Source: Lachnospiraceae bacterium | Lineage (GTDB): Bacteria; Bacillota; Clostridia; Lachnospirales; Lachnospiraceae | Direction: 5' to 3' | DNA: 64,000 nt | Assembly: GCA_015056795.1 (NCBI GenBank) | Contig: SVFO01000023.1 | Coordinates: 1-64,000 of the forward strand | In this document: piece by piece, positions 54,028 to 63,875 of the stretch | How the letters are laid out: each line of letters starts with the position of its first letter | Numbering within the stretch: the first letter of the stretch is position 1 | Program-made: the position numbers and the translations under genes | Notes under the pieces: generated by a model | The model's input: only the letters and a program-made list of their open reading frames with translations | Databases searched by the model: none | Told to the model about the DNA's origin: nothing

Positions 54028-55194
54028 TTATTTCAGCAGATTTGCGGAGATGACCATTCTCTGAACTTCGCTGGTGCCCTCGTAGATCTCAGTGATCTTT
54101 GCGTCACGCATCATGCGCTCTACTTCATACTCTCTGGTGTAACCATAACCACCGTGCAGCTGAACTGCCTTCGTGGTAACTTCCATTGCCATCTCTGCAG
54201 CATACAGCTTAGCCATAGCAGCCTCTACGCTGTAAGAGGTCTTGTGATCCCTGGTGTACTGATCCTTCGTGGTTGCAGCCTTGTAAACCATGAACTGAGC
54301 AGCCTGAGCCTTGGTAGCCATGTCAGCCAGCTGGAACTGGGTGTTCTGGAAGGAACCGATGGCCTTGCCAAACTGCTTTCTCTCCTTAACGTAAGCGATG
54401 GTTCTCTCAAGAGCGCCCTCGCCAATACCCAGAGCCTGTGCAGCGATACCGATACGACCACCATCCAGGGTATGCATTGCGATGTTGAAGCCCTTGCCCT
54501 GCTGTCCCAGCATGTTTGCCTTAGGGATGCGGCAGTCGGTGAAGATCAGCTCGTAAGTGGAGGATCCGCGGATACCCATCTTCTTCTCCTTCGTACCGAA
54601 GGTGAAGCCAGGAGTGCCTTTCTCAACGATGAACGCGGAGATCTCCTTCAGCATCTTGCCGCGCTTCTCAACCATGCCGGTAACTGCGAAAATCACGTAA
54701 ACGTCTGCTTCCTTACCATTGGTGATGAAGATCTTGGATCCGTTCAGAACCCACTCGTCGCCATCCAGAACGGCCTTGGTCTGCTGACCCTGTGCATCGG
54801 TACCGGCGCCGGGCTCGGTAAGACCGAATGCACCGATCTTTCTTCCTGCTGCAAGGTCAGGCAGGTACTTCTGCTTCTGCTCTTCCGTACCATAGGTAAG
54901 GATGGGATCGCAGCAGAGGGAGGTGTGTGCGGAAACGATAACGCCCGTGGTGCCACAAACCTTGGACAGCTCCTCTACGCACATAGCGTAGGTCAGGATG
55001 TCACAGCCCTGTCCGCCGTACTCCTTGGGAATGGGAATACCCATAAAACCAGCCTTTGCCATCTTCTCAACGGTTACGCGAGGGAACTCCTCGGTCTCGT
55101 CTACCTCGATTGCAAGAGGCTTTACTTCTTTCTCGGCAAACTCTCTGAACAGAGTGCGTGCCATTTCATGCTTTTTGCTCAAAGTGAAATCCAT
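54028..55194 (-). CDS. bcd: Butyryl-CoA (acyl-CoA) dehydrogenase
   Basis: FGLTEPGAGTDAQGQQTKA, WVLNGSKIFITNG, HGGYGYTREYEVERMMRDAKITEIYEGTSEVQRMVIS. Confidence 0.96.
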   Translation of the reverse strand: MDFTLSKKHEMARTLFREFAEKEVKPLAIEVDETEEFPRVTVEKMAKAGFMGIPIPKEYGGQGCDILTYAMCVEELSKVCGTTGVIVSAHTSLCCDPILTYGTEEQKQKYLPDLAAGRKIGAFGLTEPGAGTDAQGQQTKAVLDGDEWVLNGSKIFITNGKEADVYVIFAVTGMVEKRGKMLKEISAFIVEKGTPGFTFGTKEKKMGIRGSSTYELIFTDCRIPKANMLGQQGKGFNIAMHTLDGGRIGIAAQALGIGEGALERTIAYVKERKQFGKAIGSFQNTQFQLADMATKAQAAQFMVYKAATTKDQYTRDHKTSYSVEAAMAKLYAAEMAMEVTTKAVQLHGGYGYTREYEVERMMRDAKITEIYEGTSEVQRMVISANLLK

Positions 55195-55225
55195 GATTTC
55201 TTTCCTCCATTATCTATTTATCTAC

Positions 55226-55278
55226 CCTCATTCAAGCCTTCCCCTCGAGGGGAAGGTGGCGCGCAGCGCCGGATGAGG
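55226..55278. repeat. REP/MITE-like palindromic element, copy 1 (between bcd and hbd)
   Basis: CCTCATtcaAGCCTTCCCCTcgAGGGGAAGGTGgcgcgcagcgccGGATGAGG; terminal CCTCAT/ATGAGG. Confidence 0.75.
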
Positions 55279-55296
55279 TGTATTTATTCTGCTTTA

Positions 55297-56169
55297 TTAC
55301 TGAGCGTCAACGGGAGTCTTGGTTCTGTCTGCATTGTATACATAGAAGCCCTTGCCGCTCTTTACGCCGAGGTTGCCGCCGCGAACCATCTTGCGGATCA
55401 GAGGACATGCACGATACTTGCTGTCGCCAGTCTCCTTGTAGAGAACGTCCATGATTGCAAGGCAGATGTCAAGACCTACGAAATCGCCAAGCTCCAGGGG
55501 TCCCATAGGATGATTTGCACCAAGCTTCATAGCTGCGTCGATGCCTGCTACGTCAGATACGCCTTCCATCTTAATGAAAGCTGCCTCATTGATCATAGGG
55601 ATCAGGATGCGGTTAACTACGAAACCAGCTGCCTCGTTTACCTGAACTGCGGTCTTGCCGATCTCTTCAGAGATCTTCTTGATGCAGTCAACGGTCTCCT
55701 GAGGAGTGTTAACACCAGCGATAACTTCAACCAGCTTCATTCTGTCAGCGGGATTGAAGAAGTGCATGCCGATCATGGGTCTGGTCAGGCCGTTTCCGAT
55801 CTCGGTGATGGAAAGGCTGGAGGTGTTGGAAGCGAATACACACTCAGGCTTGCAGATCTTGTCCAGCTCGCCAAAGGTGGTCTTCTTAACGGTCATATCC
55901 TCGAAAGCTGCCTCAACAATCAGATCGCAGTCTGCGCAGAGATCTTCCTTCAGGCCAGGGGTGATCTTCGCAAGAATGGCGTCAACTGCCTCCTGGGTGA
56001 GCTTTCCTTTCTCAACGAGCTTTGCGTAACCCTTAGCGATCTTATCCTTACCGCCCTGAGCCCACTCCTGCTTGATGTCGCAAAGAGCTACTTCATAACC
56101 GTCAACCTGAGCAAAAGCCTTTGCAATGCCCTGTCCCATGGTACCGGCACCAATAATACCTACCTTCAT
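55297..56169 (-). CDS. hbd: 3-hydroxybutyryl-CoA dehydrogenase
   Basis: MKVGIIGAGTMGQGIAKAFAQVDGYEVALCDIK, IGMHFFNPADRMKLVEVI, GFVVNRILIPMINEA, NHPMGPLELGDFVGLD. Confidence 0.97.
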   Translation of the reverse strand: MKVGIIGAGTMGQGIAKAFAQVDGYEVALCDIKQEWAQGGKDKIAKGYAKLVEKGKLTQEAVDAILAKITPGLKEDLCADCDLIVEAAFEDMTVKKTTFGELDKICKPECVFASNTSSLSITEIGNGLTRPMIGMHFFNPADRMKLVEVIAGVNTPQETVDCIKKISEEIGKTAVQVNEAAGFVVNRILIPMINEAAFIKMEGVSDVAGIDAAMKLGANHPMGPLELGDFVGLDICLAIMDVLYKETGDSKYRACPLIRKMVRGGNLGVKSGKGFYVYNADRTKTPVDAQ

Positions 56170-56210
56170 TGAAAATTCCTCCTTATAATAATTTAATTAA
56201 TTTCCTTTAA

Positions 56211-56261
56211 AGCCTTCCCCTCCAAGGGGAAGGTGTCAGGCGAAGCCTGACGGATGAGGTG
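56211..56261. repeat. REP/MITE-like palindromic element, copy 2 (between hbd and crt)
   Basis: AGCCTTCCCCTccaAGGGGAAGGTGTCAGGCgaaGCCTGACGGATGAGGTG; homologous to 55235-55280. Confidence 0.8.
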
Positions 56262-57086
56262 TTACTTGTTCTGGAAAGGAGCCTTTACCTTCTCCTTATT
56301 CTTGTCCAGGAAGAACGCCATGCCATACTTCTGATCCTCAGTCTCGAAGCAGTCACCAAACAGCTTCTCCTCGATCACGATGGCATCATCCATCTTCGCG
56401 TCAAGACCTTCGTTAATAGCCTTCTTGCAGTTACGAACGGCAATGGGAGCATTCTTTGCGATGGTTGCTGCCATCTTCTCAGCAGCTGCCATCAGAACTT
56501 CCTTTGCACTCTTTACTACGTTACCCTCAGCGTCAACCTCTGCCTCAAATACTTCGTTTACGAGGCCGATGCGATATGCTTCGGGAGCCTTAATGTTACG
56601 AGCGGTGTAGATCAGCTGCTTTGCCATGCCGGGACTTACCAGACGGGCAAGTCTCTGCGTACCACCGAAGCCAGGCGTAATGCCAAGGCCAACCTCAGGC
56701 TGTCCAAATACGGCATTTGCGGAGCAAAGTCTGATGTCACAGCTCATGGAAATCTCACAACCGCCGCCCAATGCGAAGCCATTCACGGCTGCGATCACGG
56801 GGATGGGGAAGGTCTCCAGCTTTCTGAATACGTCGTTACCCTTCTTGCCGAAAGCCTCGCCCTCAGCCTTGGTCAGGGTGCTCATCTCTCCGATGTCAGC
56901 GCCTGCCACGAAGGACTTCTCGCCTGCGCCGGTAAGCACCAGTGCGCGAACCGTGCTCAGATCAACGGCGTCCAAGGTCGCGTCCAGTTCATCCAGCACC
57001 TGGGAATTCAGTGCGTTCAAAGCGCGCTCACGATTGATGGTGATTACCGCATAAGCGCCTTTTTGCTCATAAAGAACGTAATCCAT
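56262..57086 (-). CDS. crt: 3-hydroxybutyryl-CoA dehydratase (crotonase)
   Basis: MDYVLYEQKGAYAVITINRERALNALN, GAGEKSFVAGADIGEM, GFALGGGCEISMSCDIRLCS. Start at 57086. Confidence 0.96.
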   Translation of the reverse strand: MDYVLYEQKGAYAVITINRERALNALNSQVLDELDATLDAVDLSTVRALVLTGAGEKSFVAGADIGEMSTLTKAEGEAFGKKGNDVFRKLETFPIPVIAAVNGFALGGGCEISMSCDIRLCSANAVFGQPEVGLGITPGFGGTQRLARLVSPGMAKQLIYTARNIKAPEAYRIGLVNEVFEAEVDAEGNVVKSAKEVLMAAAEKMAATIAKNAPIAVRNCKKAINEGLDAKMDDAIVIEEKLFGDCFETEDQKYGMAFFLDKNKEKVKAPFQNK

Positions 57087-57260
57087 GTTTTCCTCTTTCC
57101 GGCAGGTGTCTTGCCGACACTGCCTTTTTTGATATATGTTTACTATCTCTTTACGCATCAAAGAGAATACCCCCGACGGAAGCATTCTCTTGACGTTTCG
57201 CCCTTAGGATTCTCTTCTTCGAGATTCATTTCGTCCCGCGTCAGATCCTCACTCCGGCAT

Positions 57261-58445
57261 TTAGTCTTCAATTTTAACGATGGTAGCACAACCCATGCCG
57301 CCGCCGATGCAAAGCGTAGCCAGACCAGTCTTGGCACCCTTTGCCTGCATCTCATGAAGCAGGGTAACCAGGATACGGCATCCGGAAGCTCCTACGGGAT
57401 GTCCAAGAGCGATTGCGCCGCCGTTAGGATTCAACTGCTTGTCAACGTCGATGCCAAGATCCTTGCCAACTGCTACGGACTGTGCAGCGAACGCCTCGTT
57501 TGCCTCGATGATGTCGAAATCCTCGATCTTCATGCCGGTCTTTGCCATTACCTTCTTGGTAGCGGCAACGGGACCGATACCCATAACCTCGGGACGAACG
57601 CCTGCAAGAGCGCCTGCAACAAAGGTAGCCATGGGCTTAACGCCAAGCTCCTTCGCCTTCTCCTCGCTCATTACAACGATGGCTGCGGCACCATCGTTGA
57701 TGCCGGAAGCATTACCTGCGGTAACAAATCCGCCGGGGTTGATGGGACGAAGCTTTGCAAGACCTTCCATGGTGGATCCGGGACGGGGACCCTCGTCAAC
57801 CTTGAACTCGATAACCTCTTTCTTCTTCTTTACGGTAACGGGAACGATCTCCTTGTCGAAAGCACCTGCCTTCTGCGCTGCTTCGCACTTCTGCTGGGAC
57901 TTCAGGGCGAACTCATCGATCTCTTCCCTGGTCAGCCCCCACTCTTCGCAGATGTTGTCAGCGGTCTTGATCATGTGATAATCATTGAATGCATCCCAAA
58001 GAGCATCCTTGATCATGGTATCAACGAGGGTACCATTGTTCATTCTATATCCGAAACGTGCCTGAGGAATTGCATAGGGAGCCATGGACATATTCTCCAT
58101 ACCACCTGCTACAACGATGTCGGCATCACCTGCCATGATCATCTGTGCTGCCTGGTTTACGCAGTTTAAGCCCGATCCGCAAACCACGTTCATGGTAACG
58201 GCGGGAACCTCATTGGGAAGGCCTGCCTTGATGGAAGCCTGACGAGCCACGTTCTGACCAAGACCTGCCTGGATTACGCAACCCATGTAAACCTGATCAA
58301 CCTGCTCCGGCTTAACGCCTGCACGGTTCAAAGCCTCCTTGATAACGATTGCGCCCAGCTCTGCTGCGGGAGTCGTGCTGAGTGTTCCGCCCATGGTACC
58401 GATGGCGGTACGACAAGCGCCGGCTAAAACTACTTTTCTTGCCAT
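57261..58445 (-). CDS. thl: Acetyl-CoA acetyltransferase (thiolase)
   Basis: [87 protein letters not shown]. Confidence 0.97.
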   Translation of the reverse strand: MARKVVLAGACRTAIGTMGGTLSTTPAAELGAIVIKEALNRAGVKPEQVDQVYMGCVIQAGLGQNVARQASIKAGLPNEVPAVTMNVVCGSGLNCVNQAAQMIMAGDADIVVAGGMENMSMAPYAIPQARFGYRMNNGTLVDTMIKDALWDAFNDYHMIKTADNICEEWGLTREEIDEFALKSQQKCEAAQKAGAFDKEIVPVTVKKKKEVIEFKVDEGPRPGSTMEGLAKLRPINPGGFVTAGNASGINDGAAAIVVMSEEKAKELGVKPMATFVAGALAGVRPEVMGIGPVAATKKVMAKTGMKIEDFDIIEANEAFAAQSVAVGKDLGIDVDKQLNPNGGAIALGHPVGASGCRILVTLLHEMQAKGAKTGLATLCIGGGMGCATIVKIED

Positions 58446-58527
58446 TTGTTTTTCCTCCATGTTTTCTTTTTACTTTTTTTCGCTCGATTACGGCTTTTTT
58501 TGCCTAAATCTCACATAGTTTTGATGA

Positions 58528-58545
58528 TTGTTATTTTTTTATCAT
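58528..58545. promoter_or_regulatory. Rex-box-like site
   Basis: Minus strand ATGATAAAAAAATAACAA, 11/14 informative matches to TTGTTAANNNNTTAACAA, just downstream of the thl -10. Confidence 0.5.
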
Positions 58546-58558
58546 TCGAGTCTTCCTC

Positions 58559-58587
58559 ATTGTAACATAGTCATCTCTCTTTTGCAA
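58559..58587 (-). promoter_or_regulatory. SigA promoter TTGCAA-N17-TACAAT of the butyrate operon
   Basis: Minus strand hexamers with exact 17-nt spacer. Confidence 0.75.
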
Positions 58588-58628
58588 TGACTTTATCGTG
58601 AAATTTTTGTGAAGCTTTTTAAAAGAAA

Positions 58629-58653
58629 AAGGGCAGCCATTTTGACTGCCCTT
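58629..58653 (-). terminator. Rho-independent terminator downstream of hpf
   Basis: AAGGGCAG-N9-CTGCCCTT followed by TTTCTTTT on the minus strand. Confidence 0.85.
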
Positions 58654-58690
58654 CCTTAATAACAAAATCCATCAAACCACTAGATTTTTC

Positions 58691-59218
58691 TTATACTTCT
58701 GGCTCGATCAATCCGTAGGTGTCTCCCTTTCTCTTGTACACCACGTTCACCTGATCCGTCTCTGCATTGCAGAATACGTAGAAGCTGTGCCCTAAGAGCT
58801 CCATCTGGATGCAGGCATCCTCGGGATACATGGGCTTAATGTCAAATTTCTTCGTACGGACGATCTTGATCTCCTCGTCATCCGCATAATCGTTGTCAAC
58901 GTATGCCTGACTGAAATCGCCGCCCGACTGATGCTTGTCAACGATTTTATTCTTATATTTCTTAAGCTGTCTCTCGATGATTTCCTCAACCAGGTCAATG
59001 GACACGTACATGTCGTTGCTTACCTGCTCGGAGCGAATAATATTGCCCTTCACGGGAATGGTAACCTCAATCTTCTGGCGCTCCTTCTCTACGCTGAGCG
59101 TTACGTGAACCTCCGTGTTGGGGTTAAAATACTTGTCCAGCTTACCGATCTTATCTTCTACTGCCGCTCTTAATCCGGGAGTTACTTCAATATTTCTGCC
59201 TACGATTACAAATTTCAT
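58691..59218 (-). CDS. hpf: Ribosome hibernation promoting factor (long HPF/RaiA)
   Basis: MKFVIVGRNIEVTPGLRAAVEDKIGKLDKYF..., C-terminal RTKKFDIKPMYPEDACIQMELLGHSFYVFCNAETDQVNVVYKRKGDTYGLIEP. Confidence 0.97.
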   Translation of the reverse strand: MKFVIVGRNIEVTPGLRAAVEDKIGKLDKYFNPNTEVHVTLSVEKERQKIEVTIPVKGNIIRSEQVSNDMYVSIDLVEEIIERQLKKYKNKIVDKHQSGGDFSQAYVDNDYADDEEIKIVRTKKFDIKPMYPEDACIQMELLGHSFYVFCNAETDQVNVVYKRKGDTYGLIEPEV

Positions 59219-59787
59219 ATGATCATCCCTTCCGTCTTTTTTTCAATTACGAAACCGCTGCGCGGCTCCTCTCCGCCCTAAAATAGGTTCCTTAGTAATT
59301 GTATAAGCATTATACCATGAATTACCATTGTTTTGCAACAATTTCTAAAATATTTTACATATTTTTGAATTCAAATCTGTCAACGAAAATCGGGGCTTTT
59401 TTACAGATTTCGACAAATTTGTTAAATTTCAACAAAACATTTGTTCTTTCCAAAAAACTGATTTCCCTGTCATTTTTGGGTCTAAAACCTGTGGATAACG
59501 TGCATAACTTAGTGTATAAATCGTCATCCCATAAAAAACGCAACTTTTCAACGTGGATAACTCTAATCAAAAAAGCATATACTTTTTATCTAAATTCCGT
59601 TTCTCCGAAGAAAATTGTCTATTTTATACAGTTACCTTTTTGTCAACCCCTAAATGGCAGAAAAAAATATTTAGAAAACTTTTGGAAACTGTTGTTCAAC
59701 TTTTGTTGCGCTTGCCAACAACCATCACAGTCATGACATTTTAGTACCGGTACCGGCTTCGTCATTCTTACGTTGACACCATTCTCG

Positions 59788-60702
59788 TCATTTGTTCCTC
59801 GTAACGTATGCTCCCGCACTGGTTGCCGCATTTGCTCCATCCGCCACGGCCGTCACGACCTGACGAATGGGTTTCTTTCTGACGTCGCCAGCAGCGAATA
59901 TTCCGGAAACGCTCGTTGCGCAGGTTTCGTCTGCAACGACATATCCAGCAGGATCCATCTCCACCAGTCCCTTCACAAGCTCACTGTCCGGATGAATGCC
60001 AACCGCAATAAATACGCCGTTGACCGGAACGTCCTTCCTCTCACCAGTCTTAACGTCCTCCAAAATCAGCTTCTCTACATTGCTTTCTCCGCAGATTTCC
60101 TTAACGACATGGCTGTACAGGATTTCGACGTTCTCCTTCGCCATCAGCTCATCCTGCAGCACCTTGGTTCCGCGAAGCTCATCCCTTCTGTGAATCAGAT
60201 AAACCTTCGCGCTCGTCCTAGCCAGATAAATGGCATCCTCCAGTGCCACGTCACCGCCGCCTACCACGGCAACGACCTTCTTACGGAAAAATGCGCCGTC
60301 ACAGGTTGCACAATAGGAAACTCCCATGCCGGAAAGCTTTGCTTCCCCCGGAACGCCAAGAAGCGCATGGTGTGCGCCGGTTGCAAGAATGACACTTTTC
60401 GTCTCCAGCTCCTCCTTGTCCGTCCGAACAATCTTCTTGTCGCCAAGATCCTTGATTTCCAGTACCTCTGCATCCATAAAGGGCACTTCCAGCTTGTCCG
60501 CGTGCTCGCGGAATTTCATGCCCATGTCAAAGCCATTGATCCCGGGAAGTCCAAGGTAATTGTCCACCTCATAGGTGTTCAAAATCTGTCCCCCGCTCAT
60601 GGGGCTCTTCTCAAGCACCACGAGGTTTAGGCCTGCCCTCTTAGCATAGACCGAAGCCGATAATCCTGCTGCCCCAGAGCCAATAATAATCACGTCATAC
60701 AT
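59788..60702 (-). CDS. trxB: Thioredoxin-disulfide reductase
   Basis: YDVIIIGSGAAGLSASVYAKRAGL, SYCATCDGAFFRKKVVAVVGGGDVALEDAIYL, GIFAAGDVRKKPIRQVVTAVADGANAA. Confidence 0.96.
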   Translation of the reverse strand: MYDVIIIGSGAAGLSASVYAKRAGLNLVVLEKSPMSGGQILNTYEVDNYLGLPGINGFDMGMKFREHADKLEVPFMDAEVLEIKDLGDKKIVRTDKEELETKSVILATGAHHALLGVPGEAKLSGMGVSYCATCDGAFFRKKVVAVVGGGDVALEDAIYLARTSAKVYLIHRRDELRGTKVLQDELMAKENVEILYSHVVKEICGESNVEKLILEDVKTGERKDVPVNGVFIAVGIHPDSELVKGLVEMDPAGYVVADETCATSVSGIFAAGDVRKKPIRQVVTAVADGANAATSAGAYVTRNK

Positions 60703-60724
60703 AGTTTCTTCCTCCTTCTGTCTT

Positions 60725-61486
60725 TCAATGATGTTTTGGTTGAATATAAACCGTCGTATAGGTTAAATAATCTGATGAAAAATCCAGATCATATAGCAAC
60801 TCATGATCACGGTATATCATGATCTGATGGTGCCTCATGTCAATCTGATAGTTCTCCGCCTCAATCCGTCTCAGCCCCTCGCCATGGGACAAAAATGCAT
60901 CCACCTTCAAGACATGCTTCGAGCAAAAACGATCTGGCGATAATTCAAGCTCCTTCATTTTGCCATTTTTCCGTACGCCGCGCCTAATTTTATGAAAGGC
61001 AATGCCCTCCGTGACAATCACTTCACTGCTGCGCAAAAGCAAGGTTTCAAACAAAAGCACTAAGCCCACTGCAAACAGGGAAGCAAGAATCATCCCTACC
61101 AGAATCACCAAACATGTCGAAGCCTTAGTGGACGGCATCCCATCCAAGTGAAGCATCGCCTTTATGGCGTTGGTGATGACCGAAGCAATACATATGGCAA
61201 TCGTTGGGTATATAAGGAACATATCCCCAAGGGCTGCATCCGTGTCACACAGATCCATCCATGCATCCAGCATCAAATAGCCGAAGGACAATAGCCCAAT
61301 GACAACACCTGCGACCAAATAATTCTTACACAGTTCCAGATTCTGATTGGCTATAGAGAACACCAATAAGGCAACAGCCCCTATAAAAAAGCACAATCGG
61401 ATCGCATGGATGGTCTTTGCAAACAGTTTTCCCTTTCCCTCAAACCTGCCCACGACGAGTGCCAAAAGGAAGCCAAGAATTCTCAT
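60725..61486 (-). CDS. Membrane protein of unknown function
   Basis: Five or so hydrophobic segments in the N-terminal half, soluble C-terminus; start MRILGFLLALVVGRFEGKG at 61486. Confidence 0.65.
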   Translation of the reverse strand: MRILGFLLALVVGRFEGKGKLFAKTIHAIRLCFFIGAVALLVFSIANQNLELCKNYLVAGVVIGLLSFGYLMLDAWMDLCDTDAALGDMFLIYPTIAICIASVITNAIKAMLHLDGMPSTKASTCLVILVGMILASLFAVGLVLLFETLLLRSSEVIVTEGIAFHKIRRGVRKNGKMKELELSPDRFCSKHVLKVDAFLSHGEGLRRIEAENYQIDMRHHQIMIYRDHELLYDLDFSSDYLTYTTVYIQPKHH

Positions 61487-61613
61487 ATATTTTCTCCTGC
61501 ACAACCTTCCGAAAAACCATATGGTCTTCCCTAGAAATTTGTGTTAGAATGATTTCGGATGTAGATATACTTACCAAAATTTATTCACTTACCATTAGCG
61601 GAGGTTTACGATC

Positions 61614-62447
61614 ATGGAATCAAGGAACTTAGGCCCTATTTTTTCCAATCCTTCCCGTCCCGTCTGCCTGATCACAGGCGCGTCACGCGGGATCGGCAAG
61701 GCCATTGCCAAAGTCTTTGCAAAGGCTGGTTATGACCTCATACTCACTTGTTCCAAGACACTTCCCGAGCTAGAAGCCTTCGCGCGCGAGCTTGAAACAC
61801 CCTCTCAAGAACAGGCGGCAGCCTCGCTTGAAAGCGAAACCTTCTCACAGAATTCGGTTGCCCCTTCCAAAAAGCCTCATGGAATCCACTGTCAGGCCTT
61901 TCAGGTCGACGCCGGAGATCCCGTGCAGGTAGAAGCCTTGTTCCAAAAGCTTACCCGCCTTGACGTTCTTGTGAACAACGCAGGCATTTCTTACGTGGGT
62001 CTGCTTCATGAAATGACCCCCGACGAGTGGCGAAAGGTTCTCTCCACGAACCTGGACTCCTGCTTTTATGCCTGTAAATACGCGATCCCCCTCATGCTAA
62101 AAAATCATTCCGGAAGGATCATCAACATTTCCTCCGTCTGGGGTAACGTCGGTGCTTCGACCGAGGTCGCATATTCTGCATCCAAGGGCGGCATCAACGC
62201 CTTCACCAAGGCGCTTGCGAAGGAGCTTGCTCCCAGCAACATTCAGGTCAATGCCATCTCCTGCGGCGTCATCGACACCTCCATGAACGCCTGCTTCTCT
62301 GAGGAAGACATGGAAGCCCTCGTGGCAGAAATCCCTGCCGACCGCATCGGCTCACCCGACGAAGTCGCAGCCCTCGCCCTACAGCTTGCAACCGCTCCCA
62401 CCTACCTCACCGGTCAAATCATTACCCTCGACGGTGCTTGGACTTAG
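61614..62447 (+). CDS. SDR family oxidoreductase (FabG/YmfI-like)
   Basis: VCLITGASRGIGKAIAKVFAKAGYDLIL, LDVLVNNAGISYVG, INISSVWGNVGASTEVAYSASKGGINAFTKALAKELAPSNIQVNAISCGVIDT. Confidence 0.9.
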   Translation: MESRNLGPIFSNPSRPVCLITGASRGIGKAIAKVFAKAGYDLILTCSKTLPELEAFARELETPSQEQAAASLESETFSQNSVAPSKKPHGIHCQAFQVDAGDPVQVEALFQKLTRLDVLVNNAGISYVGLLHEMTPDEWRKVLSTNLDSCFYACKYAIPLMLKNHSGRIINISSVWGNVGASTEVAYSASKGGINAFTKALAKELAPSNIQVNAISCGVIDTSMNACFSEEDMEALVAEIPADRIGSPDEVAALALQLATAPTYLTGQIITLDGAWT

Positions 62448-62534
62448 GCAGCGTATTCTGACGTCTTAGTACCGATGCGCTGCACCCGGAGCGCGAGCGT
62501 GCCTGAGGAGACCAACCTGACTAGCTCCGAGCCT

Positions 62535-63875
62535 TTAACGCTTGTTGCTCCGTCTCCAGATTTTCCTCTCCTCCGCTTCCTTGATGAGCATGTCTCGAAA
62601 CTCTGGATGTGCGATGGAGATCAGCATCTCGGCGCGCTCCCAGGTCGAGCGTCCCTCCAAATTAATCACGCCATATTCCGTCGCCAAGAAGTACACCTGA
62701 CTTCGCGGCGACGTGATAATATCTCCGTTAAACTGCGGCAGAATTCGTGAATGCTTCACGCCATATCGATCTGTATGCACGGAGCTCATACAGATAAATG
62801 CCTTGCCGCCCTTTGATGCCGATGCACCAATCAGGAAATCCAGCTGTCCGCCAGTACCACTGATCTGCCGCTTTCCCGTGCTCTCCGCTGCCACCTGCCC
62901 ATACAGATCCACGGCCACACAGGCATTGATCGACACCATATTATCAATCTGTGCAATGACATACGGACGATTTACATACTCCAGCGGATACGCCGCAACG
63001 CCCGGATTGTCATCCAACCACTCATACAATTCATTCGACCCGATGGCGCATCCAAACACGCCCTTCCCGCGGTCAATACTCTTAAACTTATTCGTCAGCT
63101 TCCCCGCCTTATAAAGCTCATAAAAGGCATCCGAGCAAAGCTCCGTGTGCATGGCAAGGTCGCGAATGTCCGATTGCGCAATACACTCACCGACCGCATT
63201 CGGAAGGCTCCCGATACCGAGCTGCAATGTTGCACCATCGACAATATATGGAATCACGAGCTCCGCAATCTTCCTGTCCACGGGACGCGGCGGCAAGGGC
63301 TTCGCATCCTCAAACGGCGCATGCTCCCCCTCCACGACAAAGTCCACCTCGGAAATATGAATGCACTCATCATATCCCCCGCGGATTTTTGGCATATACT
63401 CATTGACCTCCACGATGACGATGTCCGCGTCTCGACAGATCGGTCCAGCAACGCCAGTGTTTACGGAGAAGTTGAAATACCCATGCTTGTCCATGGGAGA
63501 AACGCTCACCATGACAACATTGACATCGAGAAAGAACTCATAGTATGCCGCATTGTTGTGGAACACCATGGGAATATAATAGCATTTCCCCTCATCACAC
63601 AGACCGCGCTCATAGGACGAACAATGCCAGCTGTGATACGTAAAATGCTCCTGTGTCGGATCGCATTCCGCGACCTCAATGGGCCCTTGAATCAGGTTTC
63701 CTCGTATCTTGACATCGTGCAGCTCATCACGTCTTGCAGCCAGTGCACGGTCAAGCAACACGGGCATGCCGAGCGAGCTGGTATAATCAATCCAGTCCCC
63801 GTCCTTGACCACCTTCACCGCTTCCTCCGGCGTCCGTAATTTGCTTCTATATTCTCCCCAAAAATCCAATGCCAT
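62535..63875 (-). CDS. Acetyl-CoA hydrolase/transferase family CoA-transferase (butyryl-CoA or 4-hydroxybutyrate CoA-transferase type)
   Basis: LQLGIGSLPNAVGECIAQSDIRDLAMHTELCSDAFYELYKAGK, ESTGKRQISGTGGQLDFLIGASASKGGKAFICMSS, STWERAEMLISIAHPEFRDMLIKEAEERKIWRRSN. Confidence 0.9.
   Translation of the reverse strand: MALDFWGEYRSKLRTPEEAVKVVKDGDWIDYTSSLGMPVLLDRALAARRDELHDVKIRGNLIQGPIEVAECDPTQEHFTYHSWHCSSYERGLCDEGKCYYIPMVFHNNAAYYEFFLDVNVVMVSVSPMDKHGYFNFSVNTGVAGPICRDADIVIVEVNEYMPKIRGGYDECIHISEVDFVVEGEHAPFEDAKPLPPRPVDRKIAELVIPYIVDGATLQLGIGSLPNAVGECIAQSDIRDLAMHTELCSDAFYELYKAGKLTNKFKSIDRGKGVFGCAIGSNELYEWLDDNPGVAAYPLEYVNRPYVIAQIDNMVSINACVAVDLYGQVAAESTGKRQISGTGGQLDFLIGASASKGGKAFICMSSVHTDRYGVKHSRILPQFNGDIITSPRSQVYFLATEYGVINLEGRSTWERAEMLISIAHPEFRDMLIKEAEERKIWRRSNKR

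Noticed and set aside
54007-56172. 721-aa plus-strand ORF antisense to bcd and hbd
   Set aside because: Exactly overlaps two confidently identified genes on the other strand; low stop frequency comes from their codon usage. No domain-like sequence in its translation.
56259-58169. 636-aa plus-strand ORF antisense to crt and thl
   Set aside because: Same codon-bias shadow effect; crt and thl on the minus strand are unambiguous.
59773-60630. 285-aa plus-strand ORF antisense to trxB
   Set aside because: Shadow of trxB.
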